Notes under the pieces: model-generated
Told to the model about the DNA's origin: nothing
What the model saw: only the letters and a program-made list of their open reading frames with translations
The model's database searches: none
In this document: piece after piece, positions 1 to 8,415 of the stretch
Position numbering within the stretch: the stretch's first letter is position 1
Layout of the letters: each line of letters starts with the position of its first letter
Position numbers and translations under genes: made by a program
From: JAVBLQ01 sp031553435
GTDB lineage: Bacteria; Bacteroidota; Bacteroidia; Bacteroidales; Azobacteroidaceae
Length of the DNA: 64,000 bases
Direction of reading: 5' to 3'
Assembly (NCBI GenBank): GCA_031553435.1
Contig: JAVBLQ010000033.1
Coordinates: 1 to 64,000 of the forward strand

Positions 1-1
1 T

Positions 2-718
2 ATTACTACTGCTGGTAATGTTGGTTTAGATAAAAATTCTTATTTTGCTGGGGATAATCTAGTATGTGGCGGTTCATTAACAGTTAATAATTCATCATCG
101 GTAATTCTTTCAGGTGGCTCTGCAGTCTATATTAATACCTATCTTCACGTTCTTGGAAATTCGCTTGTCAAATCCGGCAATCCCATTACATTTCTTTCTT
201 CATCTAATTTTGCCATAAGAACAGAAGATAATTCTCAATTGGATTTTGCAGGGAAATTAACACTTTCGGGAGATATCACAGGTCAAGCAGCTATTCATGC
301 CGTAACAGGTGCTAACATATATATCCATAATACTGATTTAGTTGTTAGCAAAACTATTCCTAGTCTTTTTTATACTTCCTCTCAATCAGGAATAGATATT
401 GGGACTTGCAAGGTGACTGCTACGGTTAGTAATCTGGGGTGCGACATTCGGAGCTGTTCGAATCTATCAATTGGAGCAAGTGTAGTAAATATAACAGGAG
501 CAAGTGGGGCTTCATCCGGATTATTGTCAAATGGAGGAACTATTAAAGTTCAGCAAGGAAGTTGTACTCTTAACGGGTTTATTTATGCGGTACGTGTAGA
601 TGTGGGAGGTTATGTTAATGGATTTGGGACAATAACAAAGGGAACATCTACCAACCTATGCAATATTACAGCTGGAACTGTTGCTGCAAATGGTGGTGTA
701 TTTTACAATGTTCCATAA
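2..718 (+). CDS. C-terminal part of a large repetitive secreted/surface protein (5' truncated by window edge)
   Basis: The reading frame is open from position 2 to a TAA at 716-718, so the gene begins before the window and only its last 238 codons are visible. The protein is rich in Gly, Ser, Thr, Asn and Val, with recurring patterns such as LTLSGDITG, VTGANIYI and INITAGTVAANGG. This composition is typical of parallel beta-helix or adhesin-like surface proteins. I see no membrane anchor, lipobox or T9SS sorting tail at the end (it finishes FYNVP). An in-frame TTG at 239 is not a plausible start because the upstream codons have the same character. The family cannot be named; surface location is an inference from composition only. 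Confidence 0.6.
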   Translation: MTTAGNVGLDKNSYFAGDNLVCGGSLTVNNSSSVILSGGSAVYINTYLHVLGNSLVKSGNPITFLSSSNFAIRTEDNSQLDFAGKLTLSGDITGQAAIHAVTGANIYIHNTDLVVSKTIPSLFYTSSQSGIDIGTCKVTATVSNLGCDIRSCSNLSIGASVVNITGASGASSGLLSNGGTIKVQQGSCTLNGFIYAVRVDVGGYVNGFGTITKGTSTNLCNITAGTVAANGGVFYNVP

Positions 719-774
719 TTATCAAACTGAATTGTTTTTAACATTTCCGTTGTGAAACGGATTCAAGGGCATGT

Positions 775-877
775 CAACGCAGACAATTCCACGCCCGCAC
801 GGTTCTTTTTATTCCTTTTAACACAAACCAGAGTGCGGAGTGCTTGGGAGAGGCCATTAGGGGGCCACTCTGCGTTG
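775..877. repeat. Long-range inverted repeat downstream of the first gene
   Basis: CAACGCAGA at 775-783 is the exact reverse complement of TCTGCGTTG at 869-877. The intervening ~85 bases contain further paired words (CAGAGTGCGG and CCACTCTGCG). It lies between two convergent genes and could be a terminator or the remnant of a palindromic element. Confidence 0.35.
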
Positions 878-892
878 AAACCTTTGAAATAA

Positions 893-966
893 CTGAAAAT
901 GGAAAATTGAAAGTTGAAAATGAGGCTTGCGCACGACAAAATCATTTTCCATTTTCAATTCATTTT
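893..966. repeat. Intergenic palindrome with CTTGCGC loop (element A)
   Basis: The left arm, made of GAAAATGGAAAATTGAAA-type words, pairs with a right arm TCATTTTCCATTTTCAATT. The loop at about 924-941 reads GGCTTGCGCACGACAAAA. The same loop core appears in reverse orientation in the element at 18851-18912. The right arm reaches the stop codon of the minus-strand GH28-like gene. It could act as a bidirectional terminator between convergent genes. Confidence 0.7.
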
Positions 967-2348
967 GCATGTGTCGGAATCTTAGCCTCTTCCCCTAACA
1001 CCACATTGTTCATCACAATATTGTATGCATTGGTGATGCTTAGTGCATTCTTTACCGTGTCAATTTTCACATTTGAAAAATAAATATCGTGTACAGGCTT
1101 TTCCGGAAAACCTTGAACAACAATTCCGGCAGCAGAAGCTTTCCGGCAAGTAAGGCTATCGACATAGATATTGCTGATATCCGTGCTGTGGCCTTGTCCT
1201 TCGCCATGATAATAAGATGTGATGAAAAAACAATCTTCCACATCTCCGAATGACACATTATTGACATAAATATCACGGATAAATCCTCCACGGTCAGCAT
1301 TTGATTTAAGATAAATGCCTCGTTTGCAATATCCCCCAAAACTGCAATTTTCTATAAATACATTACGTACTCCGGCCGACATTTCACTGCCGATAACTAC
1401 TCCATGCAAACCTTTGAATTTACAATTACGGATGATGATGTTTTCGGAAGGCATAGCCGTTGCACGTCCTTCATCATCCCTGCCTGCTTTGATGGCTACA
1501 TTATCATCACCATTATCGAAATTCATATCTTCGATCAGCACATTCTTACAATATTCCGGATCGATACCGTCATTATTAATGTTTTTGGCGATAAAATTAA
1601 CAGCACGAACCGTAGCATTCTCACATTTAAGCAGATGCACACACCAAAAAGGAGAGTTGGTGATTGTTACACCTTGTATCAGAATATTTTTTGTTTCGAT
1701 CAATTGCAGCAATTGCGGACGGAGATAATCGCCTTTTCCGAATATACGATCTTTAATCGGAACGTTTTTATGATTCATTTCGCGCGAACGGGCTTGCGCT
1801 TCACTTTGAAGTTCTTTTCCCGTAGCCTCATTGATCATGCGCCATTTACTGAAAGTTCCGGAAGCATTTCCATTGATGGTTCCTTCTCCTATAATCGACA
1901 CATTTTCAAGTCTGTAACCATAAATGAGAGGACTATAATTATAAAGCATTGTTCCTTCCCAACTGCTGAGCACAGCAGGCAAGTATTGATCCGGATCGGA
2001 AGCAAATTTAAGTGTCGCTCCTTTTTGCAGTTCAAGACAAATATTACTTGCCAGATGAAGAGGCCCGTCGATAAAATAAATTCCCGGAGGAACAACAATA
2101 TGCACACCATTCTTTTCTTTTGTCAAAGCAATAGCCTTTTCAAATGCCGGTTTACAATTTGTGACCGAATCACCGGTAGCTCCGAGCGTATCGACAGAAA
2201 CTTTATATTCGGGAATGGCAGGAGCCTTGATATTTTTCAGGATGGCATCACGCATTTCTTCCCGGGTGAGTTGTTTATCTGCTTTTTCTTCGGTGCATGA
2301 AAAGAAAGCAAAACTCAACAGTAATATGGAAAAGAAGATTTTTTTCAT
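960..2348 (-). CDS. GH28-family (polygalacturonase-like) lipoprotein
   Basis: This 462-residue protein is probably a right-handed parallel beta-helix hydrolase acting on pectin-like or other uronic-acid polymers in the periplasm or at the cell surface. I place the start at 2348 because the protein then opens with a lipoprotein signal (MKKIFFSILLLSFAFFSC), with the lipidated Cys at residue 18. A start four codons upstream is also open. GH28 landmarks are visible: NNDGIDPEY (about 258-266), GDDNVAIKAGRD (about 280-291), the HGVVIGSE segment replacing the usual GHG (about 315-322), and RGIYLKS (about 343-349). These correspond to the three catalytic Asp positions and the RxK substrate-binding motif. 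It is monocistronic, with a -7 element at 2391-2398. GH28 subfamily and substrate are uncertain. Confidence 0.8.
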   Translation of the reverse strand: MKKIFFSILLLSFAFFSCTEEKADKQLTREEMRDAILKNIKAPAIPEYKVSVDTLGATGDSVTNCKPAFEKAIALTKEKNGVHIVVPPGIYFIDGPLHLASNICLELQKGATLKFASDPDQYLPAVLSSWEGTMLYNYSPLIYGYRLENVSIIGEGTINGNASGTFSKWRMINEATGKELQSEAQARSREMNHKNVPIKDRIFGKGDYLRPQLLQLIETKNILIQGVTITNSPFWCVHLLKCENATVRAVNFIAKNINNDGIDPEYCKNVLIEDMNFDNGDDNVAIKAGRDDEGRATAMPSENIIIRNCKFKGLHGVVIGSEMSAGVRNVFIENCSFGGYCKRGIYLKSNADRGGFIRDIYVNNVSFGDVEDCFFITSYYHGEGQGHSTDISNIYVDSLTCRKASAAGIVVQGFPEKPVHDIYFSNVKIDTVKNALSITNAYNIVMNNVVLGEEAKIPTHAK

Positions 2349-2390
2349 ATAATGAAACATTTTAGCTTACAACTTGTTTTGAATTCAATG

Positions 2391-2398
2391 CAAAATTA
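2391..2398 (-). promoter_or_regulatory. Bacteroidota -7 promoter element for the GH28-like gene
   Basis: The minus strand reads TAATTTTG, an exact match to TAnnTTTG, about 43 bases before the start at 2348. No convincing -33 TTTG was seen at the usual spacing. Confidence 0.45.
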
Positions 2399-2434
2399 AG
2401 AACAAATATATACATATTCTATATTCAAAAGTAT

Positions 2435-2442
2435 TACATTTG
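2435..2442 (+). promoter_or_regulatory. -7 promoter element for the mlaE-mlaF operon
   Basis: TACATTTG matches TAnnTTTG exactly, about 86 bases upstream of the mlaE start. The leader contains the inverted repeat at 2462-2521. Together with the site at 2391-2398 it forms a divergent promoter region. Confidence 0.45.
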
Positions 2443-2461
2443 CAGTTTAAAAGAATTGATA

Positions 2462-2521
2462 GTGGACAATTGATAACAATTTTGCCGAAAAATTGTCAAT
2501 TATCCATTGCTATTGTCAACT
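2462..2521. repeat. Intergenic inverted repeat in the mlaE leader (element B)
   Basis: GTGGACAATTGATAACAATT pairs imperfectly with AATTGTCAATTATCCATTGC around a TTTGCCGAAA centre. It is followed by another TATTGTCAAC word just before the mlaE start. The arms resemble the AATTGACAATTG-type arms at 34030-34113. Confidence 0.55.
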
Positions 2522-2528
2522 GTAGAAA

Positions 2529-3269
2529 ATGAAAGCTTTACATAATTTAGGCGAATATGTATTATTAATGTTCAGGACACTAACAATCCCTGAACGATGG
2601 AGCATGTTTTTCAGGCAAACCTCCAAAGAAGTGTATAAACTGGGAGTTGACTCTTTGTGGATTGTCATTTTTATTTCGATATTCATTGGTGCAGTTCTTA
2701 CCATTCAGGTTTCTCTGAATATACAATCACCTATGATTCCGGCTTATACAATTGGTTATATTACCCGTGAAACAATATTACTGGAATTTTCATCATCCAT
2801 CATGTGTTTGATTCTGGCCGGAAAAGTCGGTTCGAATATTGCTTCCGAAATAGGATCCATGCGAATAACGGAACAAATAGATGCATTGGAAATTATGGGC
2901 GTAAACTCTGCCAATTATCTGATTCTTCCGAAAATCGTAGCCCTGATGGCTTTTATCCCCGTACTGGTAGTTTTCAGTATGTTTTTCGGAATCTCAGGAG
3001 GATTTTTGATGGCCAAATTTACAGACGTAACCACAGTTGCAGTCTATGAATATGGAATTCGTTTCTGGTTTAATGCCTATTACGTCTGGTATTCTATTAT
3101 TAAAGCAATAGTATTTGCATTCATCATTTCGTCAATTGCCTCTTATTTTGGTTACAACGTGAGAGGAGGAGCGCTTGAAGTGGGAAAAGCAAGTACAAAT
3201 TCTGTTGTTATGAGTAGCGTCATCATATTATTATTTGACTTATTACTAACAAATTTAATGCTTGCTTAA
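2529..3269 (+). CDS. mlaE: MlaE-family ABC transporter permease
   Basis: This is the inner-membrane permease of a maintenance-of-lipid-asymmetry (Mla/MCE) transporter, which moves phospholipids between inner and outer membranes. The 246-residue protein has an amphipathic N-terminus and about five hydrophobic segments (roughly 40-60, 85-105, 140-165, 190-215 and 225-245). It contains the family-typical stretch AGKVGSNIASEIGSMRITEQIDALEIMG (shown here only as a landmark at about 98-125), the EQIDAL core being diagnostic. The ATPase follows after 3 bases, so the two are co-transcribed. No MlaD/MCE substrate-binding gene is adjacent, so it must be encoded elsewhere. Confidence 0.9.
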   Translation: MKALHNLGEYVLLMFRTLTIPERWSMFFRQTSKEVYKLGVDSLWIVIFISIFIGAVLTIQVSLNIQSPMIPAYTIGYITRETILLEFSSSIMCLILAGKVGSNIASEIGSMRITEQIDALEIMGVNSANYLILPKIVALMAFIPVLVVFSMFFGISGGFLMAKFTDVTTVAVYEYGIRFWFNAYYVWYSIIKAIVFAFIISSIASYFGYNVRGGALEVGKASTNSVVMSSVIILLFDLLLTNLMLA

Positions 3270-3272
3270 GCT

Positions 3273-4046
3273 ATGATAGAAGTAAAACACGTTGTCAAAT
3301 CATTTGAAGGAAGAATTGTTTTAAAAGATATATCTACCGTTTTTGAAGAAGGGAAAACTAATCTGATCATTGGTCGAAGCGGTTCGGGAAAAACCGTTCT
3401 TATCAAGAATGTCATCGGCTTAATGAAACCCGATTCGGGTGAGATTCTTTACTCTGGAAGAGATATTATCCATATGGATGAAAAAGAACTGAAAATGATG
3501 CGCCGTGAAATGGGAATGTTGTTTCAAGGTTCAGCTTTGTTCGACTCAATGACAGTGATGGAAAATGTAATGTTTCCATTGCAAATGTTTTCCTCCGCAA
3601 CTAATAAAGAAAAGCAAAAAAGAGCACAGTTTTGCCTCGACAGGGTTAATCTGAGTGAAGCCGGCCACCTTTATCCCTCCGAAATCAGTGGTGGGATGAT
3701 GAAAAGAGCCGCCATCGCCCGGGCTATTTCCTTAAATCCCAAATATTTATTTTGTGATGAGCCCAACTCCGGCTTAGATCCTAAGACTTCCTTGCTTATC
3801 GATGACCTGATTCATGATATTACAAAGGAATATCAAATGACAACAGTCATCAATACTCACGATATGAATTCAGTAATGGGTATCGGGGAAAATATTGTTT
3901 TTACCAATAACGGAGAAAAAGCATGGACCGGCACCAAAGACGATATCATGACTTCTACCAACAAAGATCTGAACGACTTTATTTTTGCTTCGGATTTATT
4001 CCGTAAAGTCAAAGAGGTTGAGTCATTTAATAATAGTGAAGGATAA
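3273..4046 (+). CDS. mlaF: MlaF-like ABC transporter ATP-binding protein
   Basis: This is the cytoplasmic ATPase partner of the MlaE-like permease. In 257 residues it carries Walker A GRSGSGKT (about 33-40), a Q-loop at MLFQGSALFDSM, the ABC signature as ISGGMMKRAAIARA, Walker B YLFCDEP and the switch histidine in VINTHDMNS. The signature variant SGGMMKR is typical of the Mla/Ttg2A group. It begins 3 bases after mlaE. The gene is followed at once by an inverted repeat (4049-4134), which separates it from the threonine operon. Confidence 0.9.
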   Translation: MIEVKHVVKSFEGRIVLKDISTVFEEGKTNLIIGRSGSGKTVLIKNVIGLMKPDSGEILYSGRDIIHMDEKELKMMRREMGMLFQGSALFDSMTVMENVMFPLQMFSSATNKEKQKRAQFCLDRVNLSEAGHLYPSEISGGMMKRAAIARAISLNPKYLFCDEPNSGLDPKTSLLIDDLIHDITKEYQMTTVINTHDMNSVMGIGENIVFTNNGEKAWTGTKDDIMTSTNKDLNDFIFASDLFRKVKEVESFNNSEG

Positions 4047-4048
4047 AT

Positions 4049-4134
4049 AATATGCCAATAAGATAATATGCCGATATGCCAATGAAATTTGGCAAACTGA
4101 TAAGCATATTATCCTATTGGCACATTGGCATATT
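4049..4134. repeat. Intergenic palindrome of ATATGCCAAT words (element C)
   Basis: The left arm AATATGCCAATAAGATAATA pairs with the right arm TATTATCCTATTGGCACATT, and further TGGCATATT follows. The element begins 2 bases after the mlaF stop and ends 22 bases before the thrA start. Related elements lie at 36134, 37492 and 38570 in the flx operon. Reading frames opening inside it would add an artificial N-terminus to ThrA. Confidence 0.75.
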
Positions 4135-4156
4135 AATAAATCGGTACATTAAATTC

Positions 4157-6592
4157 ATGAAAATAATGAAATTCGGCGGAACATCCGTAGGTTCCGTAAA
4201 AAGTATTTTAAGTGTTAAAAAAAATGTTGAATCGGTTGAAGAACCCGTCATTATTGTAGTTTCTGCCTTGGGTGGAATAACCGATCAATTGATTTACACG
4301 TCCAAATTAGCATCACAGGGAGATTATTTATACGAAAAAGAATATAATGATATTGTATATCGTCATATCGAGCTGACGGAAGGAGTGATTCCGGATCTGA
4401 AGTTACGTAATACTGTTTTAGGGGATATATCCGCATTGCTGGACGAACTGGGAAATATATTCAAAGGCGTTTTCCTGATTCAGGATTTATCTCCCAAAAC
4501 TTCGGATATTATTGTTAGTTACGGAGAACGACTTTCCGCTCTGATTATCAGCAATGTAATTGAAAATGCAAAACTTTTCGATTCACGAGAATTTATTAAA
4601 ACAGAAAAACAATTCAACAAACATATCGTTGACTTTTCTATAACCAACGGATTAATCCGGAAAACATTTTCACCACTACCGCAAATTTCAGTAGTGCCGG
4701 GATTCATTGCCAGTCACAAGGAAACCGGAGAAGTAAGTAACCTGGGAAGAGGAGGTTCCGATTACACAGCGTCCATTATCGCAGCTGCTTTAGAAGCTTC
4801 TGTTCTTGAAATATGGACGGATGTTGATGGTTTTATGACTGCAGATCCCAAAGTAATCAGTAATACTTATGTGATAGATCGTTTGAGTTACATCGAAGCG
4901 ATGGAACTTTCCAACTTTGGAGCCAAAGTGATCTATCCTCCCACTATTTTTCCGGCATATCATAAAAATATTCCAATCAGGATTAAAAATACATTCAATC
5001 CCGAAGGAACCGGAACGCTCATCACAAGAGACAAAGGAGAAGGCGGCAAGTCTATCAAGGGAATTTCATCCATCAGCAATACTTGCCTGATTACGGTACA
5101 AGGGCTTGGAATGGTAGGCGTGATCGGTGTTAATTACCGGATTTTCCGTATTCTGGCCAAAAATGGGATCAGCGTATTTATGGTTTCCCAGGCTTCATCT
5201 GAAAATACAACTTCATTTGCCGTCAGAAATGAAGATTCCGATCTGGCTGTTAAGGTGTTAAGAGAAGAATTTGCCTTGGAAATGTCTCAAGGCGAAATCA
5301 ATGATATCAAACCGGAGAAAGATTTGGCAACACTCGCTATTGTGGGTGAAAATATGAAACGTACACCCGGAATTGCCGGAAAACTTTTCGGTACGCTCGG
5401 AAGAAGTGGAATCAATGTAATTGCCTGTGCACAGGGAGCTTCTGAAACAAATATTTCTTTTGTTATCAAAGCAAAACATTTGCGGAAAGCACTGAATTCA
5501 ATCCACGATTCTTTTTTCCTTTCAGAATATCAGGTGTTGAATATTTTCCTGACAGGAATTGGTACTGTCGGTAGTAATCTGTTGGAACAGATCAGGATGC
5601 AGCAACCTAAACTCATGCAGCAAAATAGTCTGAAAATCAAAGTGGTAGGCATTGCAAGTTCTCAAAAAGCTATTTTCGACAGAAATGGCATTGATCTGGA
5701 AAACTATCGTCAGATTTTGAAAAACGACGGGCTGGAAAGTTCCCCTCATTTTCTGAAAGAAGAAATCCTGAAAATGAATATTTTCAATTCCGTATTTGTC
5801 GATTGTACGGCAAGTTCTCAGATATCAGCGTTATATCAGGATTTATTATCTCAAAATATTTCGGTAGTCACCGCCAATAAAATTGCAGCATCTTCTTCTT
5901 ACGAAAATTATTTGCATCTGAAAGAAACCGCCCGGAAAACAAGTGCAAAATTCTTATTTGAAACCAATGTCGGAGCAGGTCTACCCATCATCAACACGAT
6001 GAATGCCTTGACCAACAGCGGAGATAAGATTTTGAAACTAAAAGCAGTTCTTTCCGGCACATTGAATTTTATTTTCAATACCATCAGCGCAGATATTCCT
6101 TTAAGCAAAGCAATTTTGATGGCCAAAGAAGCAGGTTTTTCAGAACCCGATCCGCGGATTGATTTAAGTGGAACAGATGTTGTCCGGAAATTGGTAATTC
6201 TTTCCAGAGAAGCCGGATATCGTGTTGAGCAGGAAGATGTTGTTAAAAATCTTTTTGTTCCCAACCAATACTTTCAAGGTTCTTTAGATGATTTTTGGAA
6301 AAAAATTCCGGAATTGGATGCCGAATTTGAAGATAAACGGGAAAAACTCGAATTTCAAAACAAGAAATATCGGTTTGTTGCCGAAATGGACAATGGCAAA
6401 TGCCGGGTAGGTCTGGAAGAAGTTGAACAAGGAAATCCTCTGTACGACCTGGAAGGAAGTAACAACATTATCCTGATGACAACCGAAAGATACAATGAAT
6501 ATCCCATGTTGATCAAAGGATATGGAGCCGGTGCAGGAGTCACTGCCGCCGGAGTGTTTTCGGATATTATCTCGATTGCAAACATCAGATAA
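4157..6592 (+). CDS. thrA: Bifunctional aspartokinase / homoserine dehydrogenase
   Basis: This enzyme catalyses the first and third steps from aspartate to homoserine in threonine and methionine synthesis. I choose the start at 4157 because it gives MKIMKFGGTSVGS, matching the conserved aspartokinase opening. An upstream in-frame ATG at 4076 lies inside an inverted repeat. The 811-residue protein has the aspartokinase domain first (about 1-290, with GRGGSDYTAS and WTDVDGFMTADP), then ACT-type regulatory segments (about 310-460). The homoserine dehydrogenase domain begins at GIGTVGSNLLEQI (about residue 470) and includes TANKIA, GAGLPIINT and SGTLNFIF. Feedback control by threonine is expected from the family. 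It leads an operon with the ApgM-like gene. Confidence 0.95.
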   Translation: MKIMKFGGTSVGSVKSILSVKKNVESVEEPVIIVVSALGGITDQLIYTSKLASQGDYLYEKEYNDIVYRHIELTEGVIPDLKLRNTVLGDISALLDELGNIFKGVFLIQDLSPKTSDIIVSYGERLSALIISNVIENAKLFDSREFIKTEKQFNKHIVDFSITNGLIRKTFSPLPQISVVPGFIASHKETGEVSNLGRGGSDYTASIIAAALEASVLEIWTDVDGFMTADPKVISNTYVIDRLSYIEAMELSNFGAKVIYPPTIFPAYHKNIPIRIKNTFNPEGTGTLITRDKGEGGKSIKGISSISNTCLITVQGLGMVGVIGVNYRIFRILAKNGISVFMVSQASSENTTSFAVRNEDSDLAVKVLREEFALEMSQGEINDIKPEKDLATLAIVGENMKRTPGIAGKLFGTLGRSGINVIACAQGASETNISFVIKAKHLRKALNSIHDSFFLSEYQVLNIFLTGIGTVGSNLLEQIRMQQPKLMQQNSLKIKVVGIASSQKAIFDRNGIDLENYRQILKNDGLESSPHFLKEEILKMNIFNSVFVDCTASSQISALYQDLLSQNISVVTANKIAASSSYENYLHLKETARKTSAKFLFETNVGAGLPIINTMNALTNSGDKILKLKAVLSGTLNFIFNTISADIPLSKAILMAKEAGFSEPDPRIDLSGTDVVRKLVILSREAGYRVEQEDVVKNLFVPNQYFQGSLDDFWKKIPELDAEFEDKREKLEFQNKKYRFVAEMDNGKCRVGLEEVEQGNPLYDLEGSNNIILMTTERYNEYPMLIKGYGAGAGVTAAGVFSDIISIANIR

Positions 6593-6639
6593 TAATCAAA
6601 AGAAAATTTGTATTAATTTGTATAATTCGCGACAAAAAT

Positions 6640-7845
6640 ATGAAATATATAATCATTTTAGGCGATGGAATGGCCGATGAACCAGTCAAAGAGCTCGGCA
6701 ACAAAACTCCTTTGCAGGTAGCCGATACTCCATACCTGGACGAGTTGGCCCGCATGGGAAGATCCGGCATGCTCGACACCATTCCCGAAGGATTTCATCC
6801 CGGAAGTGAAATCGCTAATCTTTCCGTCTTAGGATACAATGTCGCTGAAGTTTTCGAAGGGAGAGGATCCCTTGAAGCCGCCAGCATGGGTGTGGAAATT
6901 ATGTCCGACGAAATGGCCATGCGCTGTAATCTGATCTGCATAGAAAACGGGAAAATAAAAAATCATTCGGCCGGACACATTTCCAACGGTGAAGCCGCCG
7001 AACTGATTCAATATTTAAACGAACATCTGTCCAATGACCGGATTCAATTTTTTCCCGGTGTGTCATACCGGCATTTATTGAAACTAAAAAACGGTAGTAA
7101 ACACCTGGAATGTACGCCTCCGCACGATGTGCCGGGAACTGCATTCACGGATGTTCTGATAAAAGCACAAGATGCTGAAGCTCAAGAAACTGCTGATTTA
7201 CTAAATCAATTGATTCTCCGTTCGCAGGAATTACTCGAAAATCATCCCGTCAACATCAAACGGAAAAAAGAAGGAAAAGATCCGGCCAACAGCATCTGGC
7301 CCTGGTCGCCCGGCTATAAGCCTCAAATGAAGACAATGCCGGAATTATACCCGATTAAAAACGGTGCGGTCATTTCCGCCGTCGATTTGATCAAAGGTAT
7401 TGGCGTATATGCCGGACTGGAATCTATTGAGGTAGAAGGAGTTACCGGATTATACAACACCAATTACGAAGGAAAAGCGCAGGCTGCTTTGAATGCTTTG
7501 AAGACGAAAGACTTCGTTTATCTTCACATAGAAGCCAGCGATGAAGCCGGACATGAGGGTGATGTTGCCCTCAAAGTCAAGACAATAGAATATTTAGATA
7601 AAAGAATCGTCAAAACAATCCTGGAAGAAACTAAAAACTGGGAAGAACCTGTAACAATAGCGCTTCTCCCTGATCATCCGACTCCTTGCAGCATAAAAAC
7701 TCATACATCCGATCCGGTTCCGTTTGTTATATACAAACCTGGCCAACAACCTGATGATGTGAATGTTTATGATGAATTTGCCGCAAAATCCGGCGGATAC
7801 GGTTTGTTGAAAGGAGCAGAATTTATTCAGGAATTTTTCAATTAA
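6640..7845 (+). CDS. ApgM-type cofactor-independent phosphoglycerate mutase, possible homoserine kinase analogue
   Basis: The 401-residue protein belongs to the archaeal-type alkaline-phosphatase superfamily mutases. It opens IIILGDGMADEP (metal-binding Asp at about 9) and has the nucleophile region GSEIANLSVLGY with the probable catalytic Ser at 56. Later metal ligands lie in DEAGHEGD and LLPDHPTPC. The family's textbook reaction is 3-phosphoglycerate/2-phosphoglycerate interconversion. Its position 47 bases behind thrA suggests the alternative role proposed for homologues in threonine operons, a functional analogue of homoserine kinase. No thrB or thrC is in the window. Sequence alone cannot decide between the two roles. 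Confidence 0.8.
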   Translation: MKYIIILGDGMADEPVKELGNKTPLQVADTPYLDELARMGRSGMLDTIPEGFHPGSEIANLSVLGYNVAEVFEGRGSLEAASMGVEIMSDEMAMRCNLICIENGKIKNHSAGHISNGEAAELIQYLNEHLSNDRIQFFPGVSYRHLLKLKNGSKHLECTPPHDVPGTAFTDVLIKAQDAEAQETADLLNQLILRSQELLENHPVNIKRKKEGKDPANSIWPWSPGYKPQMKTMPELYPIKNGAVISAVDLIKGIGVYAGLESIEVEGVTGLYNTNYEGKAQAALNALKTKDFVYLHIEASDEAGHEGDVALKVKTIEYLDKRIVKTILEETKNWEEPVTIALLPDHPTPCSIKTHTSDPVPFVIYKPGQQPDDVNVYDEFAAKSGGYGLLKGAEFIQEFFN

Positions 7846-7851
7846 AAAACT

Positions 7852-8292
7852 ATGAACACTTGGTTTGAATGCAAAGTCAGTTATGAAAAAATGATGGAAA
7901 ATGGGGTTCAGAAAAAAGTAACGGAACCTTATTTAGTGGATGCTCTTTCGTTTACAGAAGCAGAAGCCCGGATTATTGAAGAAATTAAACCTTATATCAG
8001 TGGAGAATTTACCATTGCTGATATAAAAAGAGCGCGATTGGCAGAGCTTTTTTTCAACGAAGCCGGAGACCGCTATTATAAAATTAAAATATATTTCATC
8101 ACATTAGACGAAAAAAGTGGCGCTGAGAAAAAAACTGCCGCTCAAATGTTAGCACAAGCTTCAGACATCAAAGAAGCGATTGCCGTCCTTGAGAATGCGA
8201 TGAAAGGTTCGATGGCAGATTATACAATCGCTTCTGTGAGCGAAACTCCCATCATGGATGTGTTTCCGTTTGCTCCCAAAAAAGACGAATAA
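7852..8292 (+). CDS. DUF4494 domain-containing protein
   Basis: This small 146-residue cytoplasmic protein has no signal peptide or membrane segment. The pattern TWFECKVSYEK...EPYLVDALSFTEAEARIIEEI and the ending ETPIMDVFPF are typical of DUF4494, a family I know only from Bacteroidota. It starts 6 bases after the ApgM-like gene and is probably the last gene of the thrA operon. Its function is unknown. Conserved acidic and aromatic residues lie mostly in the first 50 positions. Confidence 0.8.
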   Translation: MNTWFECKVSYEKMMENGVQKKVTEPYLVDALSFTEAEARIIEEIKPYISGEFTIADIKRARLAELFFNEAGDRYYKIKIYFITLDEKSGAEKKTAAQMLAQASDIKEAIAVLENAMKGSMADYTIASVSETPIMDVFPFAPKKDE

Positions 8293-8305
8293 GTGATGGA
8301 TTAAA

Positions 8306-8390
8306 GTCGCTTCGCTTTTTGTGAACTCATTTCGTTCGTGGTGAAGCTTCACGGTGAACAAAGTGAACTTCACAGAGAAGTGAAGCGACC
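8306..8390. repeat. Intergenic palindrome of the GTCGCTTCGCT family (element D)
   Basis: The left arm begins GTCGCTTCGCTTTTTGTGAA and the right arm ends TGAAGCGAC, with further pairing of GTGAACTC-like and GTTCGT-like words. Close relatives are at 10167, 32221 and 52054. It begins 13 bases after a stop codon and ends 25 bases before yggS. Confidence 0.8.
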
Positions 8391-8415
8391 TTACCCTTTC
8401 ACAAAAAACATTATC

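Noticed and set aside
1404..2300. Open frame of 298 codons antisense to the GH28-like gene
   Set aside because: No plausible start context or motifs. The minus-strand frame has a lipoprotein signal and GH28 motifs.
4076..4156. N-terminal extension of ThrA from an upstream ATG
   Set aside because: The 27 codons lie within palindrome C and precede the conserved MKxxKFGGTS start.
8338..8415. N-terminal extension of YggS
   Set aside because: The codons are part of palindrome D; homologues start near 8416.
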